From NCBI GenBank assembly GCA_963678705.1, contig OY783214.1, forward strand, positions 13,888,001 through 13,952,000: a stretch of 64,000 nucleotides of DNA, given 5' to 3'. Position 1 is the first letter of the stretch. Each line of letters begins with the position of its first letter. The stretch is from Panorpa germanica (Eukaryota > Arthropoda > Insecta > Mecoptera > Panorpidae). The notes under the pieces are model-generated. The model was not told the DNA's origin. It made no database searches and worked only from the letters and a program-made list of their open reading frames with translations. Positions 23,440 to 33,725 of the stretch are shown here, piece by piece. The translations under genes and the position numbers were made by a program.

Positions 23440-23803
23440 CGGCCATATGACCTTGCTTTGGCCTCCAAAGACGATACGTTACTGCTGTCATCTGTTTGCT
23501 GTTCGGCACCTGACCCATAACATCTCCGGTTTCAGAATCACTGTCGTCTGAGAATACGTCCCATGGTTTCATGTGATCGGCCTTTGAAAGTGTATTAGAA
23601 GAACCTTCCCCTTCACCGATACGTCTTACCCTATACCGCTCATTTCGGTCAACTCCTGTAACCTGATACGGTCCTAAATATTTGTTATATAATTTAAATC
23701 CAGTACCAAACTGGGTTCTTTTTACGGCAACAATGTCTCCGACTTTATATGTCCTAGCTGGTTTCCTATTTCTATTGAAATTCTTGCGATTCTCTTCCTG
23801 TGG
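23435..23803 (-). pseudogene. Pol C-terminal remnant (integrase GPY/F tail) of the second retrotransposon unit
   Basis: Carries the same coding sequence as 20553-20921, from the KPQEENRKNF region through KVGDIVAVKR and YLGPYQV to the stop shared with the LTR. It has no start of its own and is preceded by the 67-bp LTR fragment, so it is a deletion remnant. Confidence 0.8.
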
Positions 23804-23866
23804 ACTTTTCTAGCTCGGGTGTTATAGTTACGCCTACTTTGTACGCTTGATGTATTTTTACGATCC

Positions 23867-23870
<4 letters not shown>
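23804..23870 (-). repeat. 67-bp fragment of the 5'-most LTR
   Basis: Matches the first 67 bases of the LTR (equivalent to 20557-20491) and begins TGTAGGATCG right against the (TA)n tract. It is joined at 23803/23804 to pol sequence, so the rest of this LTR, its leader, gag and most of pol are deleted. Confidence 0.75.

Positions 23871-23908
<38 letters not shown>
23871..23908. repeat. (TA)n tract right of the retrotransposon
   Basis: About 19 TA units beginning exactly at the outer LTR end. With the left tract it suggests that one TA microsatellite was split by the insertion. Confidence 0.95.
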
Positions 23909-23912
<4 letters not shown>

Positions 23913-25169
23913 AAAACATTGAATCTTATAAGGTTCTAAAAAAAACTAAGAAAACTTAAAAAATAAATTAAATCAAAAATGGTACTGTGAATGATTACGC
24001 GTATTGCCATAGTTTAAACAATTTAAATTAAATACAAAATAAAATTAAAGCAGTGAGTGGGAATGATACTGTATGAAGTATTTATAATTTGCGGTATAAT
24101 TATAAAGCCTCAATGAGTAGGAGGGTCGCAGTGGTGTGCGCACAAAGATATGGTCCTGAGATGATCTTGGTGAAAATTTAAAAACGTGGAAGAGAAGAGA
24201 ATTTTCGTTTGATGTAATTTTAATAACGCACAACATTGCAATTAGGTTTACAAAAGATAAACACAGCAAGATGAAGATAATATGCAACTTAATTTTCAGA
24301 AACAATGCAGAATGTAAATGATTTCAAGTAAGAACAAACAAAACGTAATTTCAGAGAGGTTGGGAGGAAATTGTGACTAGATATATTTGATTTCGTGTGG
24401 GGGCTAAAGAAAAGATAATTTCCAGTAAGCTGTAAGGTCCAATATAGACACCCTCCCATAAATCTGTTCTATTATGACAAGATACAACTAGATTTGGTAT
24501 GCCATAAATTGAATAGTTATAACTAGGTATTTAAAATATTCTCCTATGTCTAATCCCTTTATATAGATATGTGAGGGCAAACTTTGTAGACTAAGTTCTC
24601 TTTCATTCTCGGCCAACAACGCGCCGCTGGTGTAAACTTACTCAACAATTAACTTAACATCTGTTTATAAATTCTTCATACACAATGCATAATTAGATAA
24701 TATTGTTATTATAAACATAGTATATCATATTTACGAAAACAAGTAGGTCTGTAGGAGTATCAATATCAATTTTATATTTTATATAAACTGTAAACGAAGT
24801 GTATTTATAAAATTTTATGAAATATGAATTATTTATTTAATTATACAACATCATTTGTATGAATATTAAGTGCTCCATAAATTATAAGTTTAGTATTCAC
24901 GTACAATTGTTTAAAATCACAAAACAGCGCGCGCATTTCATTTACGAAACGGGAGACGGAGGAACTAATAGAGTAAAATGCTCGAGGCCTTCAATAGCAG
25001 TGTAAATTAATTAAAATCACACTGTTGAATAATGTAAGAAATATTATTTTTGTGTGAACTATTGCGTTATACAGCATTTAATAACTCGAAACATGAATAT
25101 ACTTGTTTCATTTGTTCTCATACTACGCATACATAGCACATCACTCAATAAATTCGTAAAATGACATAA
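23909..25169. other. Non-coding stretch right of the retrotransposon
   Basis: AT-rich, no gene or repeat end recognised. Confidence 0.5.
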
Positions 25170-25285
25170 AGATGGCGCCACTTTCAACAAATCCATATGA
25201 ATTTTAGGTAGATTTATGCCAAAAATTTTTAACATTCTGATTATTAGTTTACGAATTACAGTGGTTTAAGTGACGCTATTTTTCA
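25170..25285 (+). repeat. Interspersed repeat T, copy 2 (most diverged)
   Basis: GGCGCCACTTTCAACAAATC, then CATATGAATTTTAGGTAG and ACAGTGGTTTAAGTGACGC. Confidence 0.6.
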
Positions 25286-28200
25286 TGTGTTTATAAAGTA
25301 CGCATTGCTTTTTAATGTGAATCTGAAGTTAAATTATTGAAAAGGCTAACATTTAAATTTAAATAATTGCTTATACATGAAAGAATTACGGATTATAACT
25401 TTTTTCAAACAACAATAGAAGTGAAATAATAAATCGCACGTTTAAATTAACAATCTAGAACTGTCAGTGCTGTAACTCACGTATTGACGTTCTTAATCAA
25501 CAATAAAATTAGAAATAGACCAACGTTAAGTAATAAATAAATAAATAAATCTATATCGCTGAGTTGCATCAAGAAATTTGTATGAATATTTTAACGCAAA
25601 ATTCTGATAAATGTATAATGTAAAAGTTTTTCTATTTTGCAAACGCACATAAAATATTTATAACGCTAAAACTTTAAAGGTATTGTTTTAACTGCGGAAG
25701 TCTCCTACTAAACTACTTCAGAATTAATAACACCTTCTTTAACGGGCATATTTGATAGTGACTCACAAATATCCACCATTCTATGGTATTTTGGACGGAT
25801 AATTCGTCTCTGGGAAGAAGAATTTCACAAAACGTCCAAATAAAAAGTTTCGAAGCTAATTAGAAATTCCAGACTTGTTTGTATGAAATAATTCTAAAGT
25901 CAATTCACACATTGTTTGATAGTTAGTTATTAGACGTACCTGTGTTTAAAACGTCTCACAAACTTTATTTGAATATAAAGTTTAAAAAGTTATTTTTACA
26001 GACAGTGATTTTGATAATACCTAATTAGATTATTCTATTAGATTTTAATCAGCAAAGAAGCTCACACCAATTTTTATTATTTGAATAAATTTGAAATAAA
26101 ATCTGTTTTATTTTCTTTAAAATGTTTTCATACGTATTACGTAATATATTGGTTGCTTTTTACGTAAAATCTTTATGTAGGTTTTACATTTTCCGCTGAA
26201 ATAGAATATATTTTCTTGCGAACAGACAAATTCTAACCCAAACCTAACATATCCCGTTAAAGATAGTTACATATACATGTCAATCATATTCTTATTTTAG
26301 TACTGCTCCCCTAAATTTATTGTACCCAGTCACAATTACCTTCAAAGGTCCAAATTAATCATCATTTTCAAAAAATGTATCGATTACATGTAAATTTTGT
26401 CTCTGCTAGAGTATTATTAACAGAAATCCATAACCGATACAGCCACATAATTTAGATGAATAATATTTAGTCTCAATTTCTTCATCTTGTAATTTTATAA
26501 CAGTTAAAGTCATGAACTGACATCAGCAGGAGGAGAGATTACTTTAACGAAATTCCTTAATAATATTCTCTACACGAGACTATAGCATAAATAATAGACA
26601 CACTGATACATTGTATGCGTACCGTATTATTATGTTACTTTAAGACATTACTAGTCCGTCGGATTTGTCGGGCCATCAGGCGGTATTTCTAAACTGCCAT
26701 TCAAGTCTTCAGTACCTGAACATATAATTAATACCATTTTAAATTTAATCTACGCAGCCAGCAAGTCACGATTTATCCACGGACTGGAACGTGAATCCAA
26801 TATGGCTGCCTATGCGTTACTTCAATAGATGTATGTACAAGATATATAATATGCATTGGAACTGCAAAAACCAGAGGAACAAAGAACTGATAGGACTGGT
26901 CCTGACACCTAATATTTTACTCAATAAGATTTTTACACTTTTGGCTGTATTAAACTTATATTTCTATTTGTTCGTCCATTATAAATTGTACAATACATGA
27001 TAAAGCAAAATCCCACTTTAATTTAATATATTTTTGTAATCTTAGTTTTAAATAAAATATTTAAATTACTTGATATTTTGTTAATTCTTTTATGTATTGT
27101 TTTTAAGTATTTGGTTCTATTTGTTCTTATGTTGTCTCATATTCAAAAGGTTTGAACGTTCTGTTGATGGTTAAGTCACTCTTAATACAGCTCTCAAACC
27201 AGCAACAGCCAAAACAACAAAATAAGAGCAAACTAAATTAAATTAGGAATAATCATCTTTTGTATTAAATATGTATTCTGTTATTTTAATTGCGTGTAAT
27301 ATAAGTGTGCTAAATATAAGCCAGTGTTATTTTCACTTACTAAAACCTAAGCCAACCAAGTTCAGAATAGATATTTCTTCAAACTACAAATCTACAACAA
27401 AACAAAACATTTGAACAAATCATTTTTCATATCTGAAATCAAAAATAAAACATTTATGGGCAGATTTGTGTATTTTCTAATAATATTAAGTAAAGTATTT
27501 ATCTGACTCGTCCTATTTTTACATCCTAGGATAACATGATCAACAGGAGATAGTAATATTTAGATTTAATTTGAATGTGATGGATTTTTTGCAGTGTCCA
27601 GATATTAATCGACAAATAGTGGTTATAAATCTTCTGGACAATTTATATTGTATAAATAAAATAATTTTCCAGTGGTTTTGTTTGCTTTTATATAATTTTC
27701 CAGTTAATATTATTTGTTTGTAACTATATACATACTATTATTAATGATAACAACACAGAAGACAAAACTGCCTTTAGACAGACTAGTACTTGTCATAGAG
27801 ATTGAGACAAATCCATTGAAAAATAAATATTCTTTAAATTTTAAACGTTTCAATATCTTTTCATTTTCAATATGTATTTTCTTAATAGAAAATGCCACAA
27901 AATTGATATTTTCAACTTATATTACACAAATTTGTAGAGTTGTTCATTTTTAAATAAATATTTACTTGTTCTGGTCTCTAGAGATGACGCTGCTACACAA
28001 CTCTACGAGACACGAAGTGCGATAAAAATAATATTCGGTGGGAATTTTATTAGGTTACCCATTATATACTCGTACTTTCACGTGAAATATAATAAAGTCT
28101 TAAAGGTACGCAGCAGCCACTTTGTGCATAAAATGAGTCTATAAAATATGTTTCTTTTTTATTTTTGTGGCGCCTGTCCTCGCCAATGGCATCCAATCAA

Positions 28201-29869
28201 AATGAATTTCTCTCCGTTGTTTTCTTTTAAGAAAGATTCTAAAACATTGGGTGTAGATTAATTAAATGAGGATTCGGGGCTATCCATAAATTACGTCACA
28301 CAAATTTCATGCTATTTAAATTTATTCGTGGCTTCGGGTATAATTTTGGGGTTTGTTTATATTTTTGTTTAATTGCTTATATGCAATATATAATCATAAT
28401 TGTTTTAGGCAACAGCGTATCTCACATTGAATACCATAAACACTGTAAATACAAGAGGTCGTTGGTGATAAAACTATAATAACGGAACTAAGCCGATGTT
28501 AACGAAATTAAACCAAATAATAACAACTTATTGGAGAACAATAGGATGAATATTGAGAGCCTGTGTTTTGCAGCTTCTCTTTGTAGCAAAAATCGGAGAA
28601 AGGCGAGGGGGTAAAGCCTGAGAGTGAGTTTGGGAGAGCCCAACGACGCCATACGCTTATAAAATTATTAATAATTTACATTTAAAGTAGATTTATTTTC
28701 TATTTTATATGGATTTTAAATGTGAAAATATTTTTTAACGTTGAATATAATAAAATCACATAGATTTACATTTTTATGTCATTTTGTGCGATGTTGTTAT
28801 CATATTGATAATCTATATCAACTTGGCATCAGGTATATATTCTGTTTAGTTGTTGGTTCTTACAATTGATTAGATGGACTGTTTAGCTATACATGTATTG
28901 GGCAACGATGTAGTAGAATTAGTAATTTGAATTTTATATTATTTAAATCAAGAATAATAATTTGTACTGTATATAAGCTAAATCGTGAATAAGTAAAGCA
29001 ATTAACAGACAATAGTGGAAGAATGGCCCAAGCACAAGAAATTTTTGAGTTCAATTTGTTCCAAATAGTAATATTATCAAGTAAATCTGTTACTTAAAGA
29101 AAACACATACTGATGAATAATAAAATAATAAATTGATTCTGTAACTTCAAAAATTAAATACTTAAACAATCTGAGAATCAAGAATTAATTATACAAAGTG
29201 AATTTAATGTGAAACAATGATCTTGAAAACTAAAAAAGAACGTCTTTATTTACGTAAGTAAAGCATCAACAATTCCCTAACCTATCGTAACCGTTAAAGT
29301 CAACTCGATGAGGTGACGTCACACATTGGTGTCAGTGGGTCATTCAGTACATCAGCCGTCGATGCTGATGGCGGATGGCGACCACAGATCGCTCGCAAGA
29401 ACCGCGCACCGGCTGCTCTAACAATTTGCGCGAATGGCAACAGCCGCATGCCAGTTTCAAGGTGTACCATATCCACTACGTATTAAAACAGTGATTGGTA
29501 TTATTGGTGGAGAATTGCTTGATTAATCCTGACATTTTAGAGATTAAGAACTGAGTTTTATTACAAAAGAAACTTTGAAATAAATTACGTGATAAATAAA
29601 ACATAAAACTTAAAGAAATATAATTTGTTTGTAATTAACTTATTGCTGATAGTTAAAAATATTTCTTAATTAGAAATTATATACATTTTTATGTTCTCTT
29701 GTTTAAATAACAACACATACCAATGGTATTAACCGATATAAAAACATAAACTCACTGAACACAAAATGTTTTTATTTCCTATATACCTGATAAAAAATAG
29801 TACCATTACTTAACAAAATATTATGTAAGCAAAACGAAATCTGAAATGAAATTCGTTATTTTTTCTAAT
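25286..29869. other. Non-coding stretch with a GC-rich island near its end
   Basis: AAAT microsatellite near 25531-25552 and the TTACGTCACA-type fragment at 28276. The segment 29340-29470 is clearly GC-rich (GATGGCGGATGGCGACC, CGCGCACCGGCTGC) against the AT-rich background. No convincing frame crosses it. Confidence 0.5.
28276..28330 (+). repeat. TTACGTCACA-type repeat fragment
   Basis: GGGGCTATCCATAAATTACG followed by TCACACAAATTTCATG matches the start of 33556-33725. Only one end is present. Confidence 0.5.
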
Positions 29870-29990
29870 ATAGGGTTCTTCAACAAGAAGTGTCATTTTA
29901 AATCAACAGAAAAACGCAATATTTTCGTGAAAAGTGATGATACTAGGTTAGTAATGGAACACATTATCTGCCAAATGTCACCGCAATGAT
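29870..29990 (+). repeat. Interspersed repeat S, copy 1
   Basis: GGGTTCTTCAACAAGAAGTG, GTGAAAAGTGATGATA and CACCGCAATGATATGG align with the copy at 54.4 kb. Confidence 0.45.
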
Positions 29991-32387
29991 ATGGAATAGA
30001 AACTTTTTTACGTATGTTTTTTTATTAGAATATACTGGAAAATTGGCATAAATTTTATGTAAAAAATTTTACGTTAATAAAATGATAATTATATATAAAA
30101 TATTTTACGTAAATTTGTAATATTTTTGTGCAAGATATATTTGAAATATACTCGACAATATTGAATGGATTTAGCATAAATTATGTAGATTTAAAAATAT
30201 GTAGCAATTTTGGACCAAATCCTATAAGCCGAATTTTTGCCGAAATTTGGTATTTACTATCTAGCAGCTTTACTATCTTAAGTGTCCACATGTAGAAATT
30301 AAATAAAAAGTAACACCTCTTTAGCTCTATTGACAAGATGAAGGATAAACAACGATTTATTAAAACTGTAGGTTGTAAAGTTTACTACCTAATATTAGAT
30401 AGCTTAATAGTTTCTAAAGTCGTTTTATATTAAGGCTCGGTTGTATTACAAATAATGTAACCACTTTTCCATAATTTCAATAAAAAGTGAAGGCATATTT
30501 TTAACTGAATATTAAAAAAATGTGTGTTTGTTTACAAAATGTGTCACACTGCACATAAAATATTTCAAAACAATAATTTTGTTAAGAAAAATAAAACTGA
30601 CTACTTTCTTATTTATATTATAAAAAGAACAATAAGTTCCTGTTCATACTTCATGCCTTTTTTATGCCAATTAATAATAAACCCGTCCAATGCGAAGTGG
30701 GTCGTAATAGAAAGTGACGGAACCACAATAAGTAGTACCAACAAAACAAAAGTAAACAAAAATAAAACTACATATATATGTATATATAAAAATTATATAT
30801 TATATATAAAAATATATGTATATAAGTAGTTAAGATTAAAAGTAATGATTTGACCAAGAAACATGACCTTGACTTCCAAATACTGTAAATAATGAAGGTC
30901 GTTTCTTACAGGTATTAATTTAATTATAGTTCGTGCTTAAAATAACAAATCATTAATGTTGCGTTGTGTTTTGTATGTACGACTAATTTATTACTGATGA
31001 TTTGACAGTTTAAAATAAGAAGACCACGTACCAAATTTCACGTTTTACAAGGAGTGGACCAACTGTTGGTTTCTTTTTGAAAGTCCTGTTAAAACTACAC
31101 CGCTGAATATTTTTAAATAATTATTTCTTGATTCTTACCTTTCGATTATGTATAAGATGTTCTTTTTTCTCACAATGAGTGTATTCGTCAAATGCATTTC
31201 ATGGCGCAGAAGTACATGGTTGAACATTATGTTAAAAATATTTGAAAGACAATATTATGAACGGTTTTCAATGATGACAAAATAGTTTCCACAATAAGCC
31301 ACATTACAACTAAGAAATGAATTTGAGAAATGTTCTTTATATCTATGTTTAATTTAGCTATTTAAAATGTTATTTTAAATGTATGAATTATAAAATTAAG
31401 ACCGAGATAAAGAAAAATAAATGCCAGAACACCTGTGCGATCTGCAATAGGACACGTACGTATAATGTCCCGTTTATTTGCACCCGATGTTGCATAATTT
31501 CGGATCAATTTGACCAGCGGATTTAAGGATCTATTATGATCTCATGCCACGTCTCACCAGGAGCTTAGGTATGCCTAATTTATGTACACATGGGGCAAAG
31601 TAACCCGTTCCCCACACTATAACAAAACTATTCTTATTTTAAAATGGTAAATAAACAGATTTTGTTTTGCCCAAAGAAAAATGTTGTCACAAGTTTCAAG
31701 TTCTACCTAATAATATTTGATTGTGTTTTAACAACAGAAAGGCAATATTCCGTTGGTCTATATTTAGATTGTAGTATATCTGGAGTACCATAAGACCTGA
31801 ATATATGCTATATAGATACATATGTATATCATAAAACGTAGATGTCAGTCAAGAGATCAGGGTCAAACGTTAGAACAATATGTTTTCATATACATATATC
31901 AACTACAATATAAAAAACAATTTATAAAAATAAAAAAGTATAAAACCTTATAAAAGAAACACACAACACGCACGCAGGGTTTTTTATTTATAATAAAATA
32001 TATCATATATGTTTTCATGTTTTTTGTAAGACAAATGTATATTGTAAAACAAAGTGACAACAAATTCGAGATTATACTCCTTACGGCATTGTCCTACAGG
32101 GTTTTTTTTTCAATAAGTCAAAAACTAAGAAGACGCAAATCTTCGTCGTCGACTACTTAAAAAAAACTACGGAAAAATTTCAGTTCGTTTCAGTTATAAT
32201 ATTGGAATATAAGATCCAAGATATTCACGACCGATTCTCATAAGAACATTGTGCTTCTAAGTACTTCAAAATAGCGTTGCATGTCAAAAAATATTATCCA
32301 ATTGTAATGATAGTGATTTTCGTTAAAATAAATCTGAAAATACAGTTACCAAAAATGAAACCCATTCCGAATCAGAGTGTTCAATTA
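29991..32387. other. Non-coding stretch
   Basis: Dense AT palindromes at 30050-30120 (TAAAATTTTA-type) and 30768-30826 (ATATATGTATATA-type). No gene supported. Confidence 0.5.
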
Positions 32388-32449
32388 CCAGCAATTTCTA
32401 GTTGGGATCACTCAACATTAGAAGGAGAAATCCAGCATGAAATTGCTGG
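32388..32449. repeat. Perfect 11-bp inverted repeat downstream of the Mpv17-like gene
   Basis: CCAGCAATTTC (32388-32398) and GAAATTGCTGG (32439-32449) with a 40-base loop, just 3' of the gene. Function unknown. A 73-codon plus-strand frame around it shows no recognisable protein. Confidence 0.5.
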
Positions 32450-32553
32450 ATGTGAAAGCTTTAAAATAATTATTTCCAGTAAATTGTTAAGATTATAAAT
32501 AGTTTCAAAACTAAAATAACTAACGAACAATAACGTCTTAAGATAATCTTGAT

Positions 32554-33213
32554 TTATAGGTTGCTTCTACGTTTCAAATAGGATAAATACATGTTGTAAA
32601 TTAATGTAATCATATTAATATAAATAATTCGATAATTTTGCGGAATAAATACAAAATTGATAAACTGTGCAGGCGGCCAAACGATGCTGTCAACAAGATA
32701 AATCATTGGGAATTTAGCCAAAAATTCATTGCAACATTCTATAAATGTTAAACCTTCCAAAGTTCCAATGGCGAAAAGGAAGAAGGTAATACTTAATGGT
32801 GCCCAAAATATTTCATCCCAGAAAAGTTTCTTGAAGATGTTTTTAACAGTTTTTTGTTTATATATTCTATCCAATGTTGCGTAGAATTTGTGTTGGAAAA
32901 CAGCTGTAAAGCAGCCAAGACAAAACATCAGTTGGACCCTTTTAAAATCGTAGTCGATTCTACCATCTTTGTGTCTCTTCTTGTCCATTGTTTGACAAAT
33001 TAGATCACCGCAGGACATTAGCAGAGCCGCTGAAGCAATATTCGTAAAAAATAAATACTTTCCAAATAAAATCTGGTACTGTTTCTTCAGGAATCTTTCA
33101 TTTTTGATGATTGTATTCTTCTGATGCACTATATTACATTTGGAAATGACCGCTACTGCCTTTGTCTTCAATATTTCACTTTTTTTATTGAGTTTTATAA
33201 AAGTTTTTAACAT
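32554..33213 (-). CDS. Mpv17/PMP22-family protein, MPV17L2-like, single exon
   Basis: The 219-residue uninterrupted frame starts at ATG 33213 in a good insect context (CAAAAATG). The family comprises small four-helix proteins of the mitochondrial inner or peroxisomal membrane; MPV17L2 is linked to mitochondrial ribosome assembly. Recognition rests on the order of family blocks: LFGKYLFFTN and GDLICQ near residues 50-75, DYDFKRVQLMFCLG near 88-100, LFWDEIFWAPLSITFF near 130-145, then WPPAQFINFVFIPQNYR near 178-194 and YLSYLK near the C-terminus. The basic, poorly conserved first 45 residues could be a mitochondrial targeting extension. Some residues usually conserved differ: the NW before VWP reads DSI, and the W before the final YLS is Y. 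Absence of introns and this divergence suggest a fast-evolving paralogue or old retrocopy, but the frame is intact. Gene assignment to the family is firm, to the L2 branch moderate. Confidence 0.85.
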   Translation of the reverse strand: MLKTFIKLNKKSEILKTKAVAVISKCNIVHQKNTIIKNERFLKKQYQILFGKYLFFTNIASAALLMSCGDLICQTMDKKRHKDGRIDYDFKRVQLMFCLGCFTAVFQHKFYATLDRIYKQKTVKNIFKKLFWDEIFWAPLSITFFLFAIGTLEGLTFIECCNEFLAKFPMIYLVDSIVWPPAQFINFVFIPQNYRIIYINMITLIYNMYLSYLKRRSNL

Positions 33214-33555
33214 TTTTGGTGCCTTTAATGGAGATGAAATGAAACTTGATGATTTTGAAATGATTCAATTTTTTTTTGACAGATGGTCCATTGTCAAGTG
33301 CATTACGTGTTATTTGCATGTCAATTTTGTACCAGTACTACACCCAATGTTCGATGAAAACATTATGGACTGAGTACTTATTGTCAATGTGTTGTTTGTC
33401 AGGATGTTTCGTATATTCGCTTTTATTTCCATTTGTTTCCATTTGTGAATCAAAATGTTTACAATTTGGAAAATAGATTATAAACTTAGACGGCGAAAAA
33501 TTAAAAATAAAAAAATCACTACGTCATTTATAAAAACAATAGATTCATAGACACT

Positions 33556-33725
33556 AGGGGTCATTCAAAAATTACGTCACACAAACTTCATGGTTTTCTG
33601 CAATCACCCCTCTCTCATCTCATATTCTGGTTGTGACGGCACTCTTTTGATAAAAGGATATTTGGCCTAGTTTTTTTTGGTGCCGAATCTTGGATTAGAT
33701 GTGACGTAATTAAAGTGACGTATTC
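33556..33725. repeat. Fragment of a MITE-like repeat with TTACGTCACA ends
   Basis: Opens GGGGTCATTCAAAAATTACG then TCACACAAAC, and near its other side has TGTGACGTAATTAAAGTGACG, so the ends are roughly inverted. Related pieces lie at 28276-28330 (GGGGCTATCCATAAATTACG) and 57560-57630 (GAGTCATCTATAAATTA, GTGACGTCACACATTTG). Confidence 0.5.

Larger units (their letters stand above)
19935..23870 (-). mobile_element. Ty3/gypsy LTR retrotransposon (mdg3/micropia-like), tandem LTR-internal-LTR-internal-LTR with deletions
   Basis: Read on the minus strand the order is: 67 bp of LTR start (23870-23804), a pol C-terminal piece (23803-23440), a complete LTR (23439-22817), primer site and leader, gag-protease fused to the pol C-terminus, and a complete LTR (20557-19935). 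Positions 19935-20921 and 22817-23803 (987 bp) match base for base as far as I can read. The outer ends are TGTAGGATCG and GTTTTCCACA, that is TG...CA, and both abut (TA)n tracts, consistent with insertion into a TA repeat. The target duplication cannot be separated from the repeat. Gag character and the tRNA-Leu primer site suggest the mdg3/micropia group. Reverse transcriptase and integrase core are missing, so it cannot move by itself. A mis-assembled repeat is an alternative for the tandem order. Confidence 0.85.

Noticed and set aside
32277..32498. 73-codon plus-strand frame next to the Mpv17-like gene
   Set aside because: No recognisable domain, weak composition, and it contains an inverted repeat. 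Nothing supports expression.
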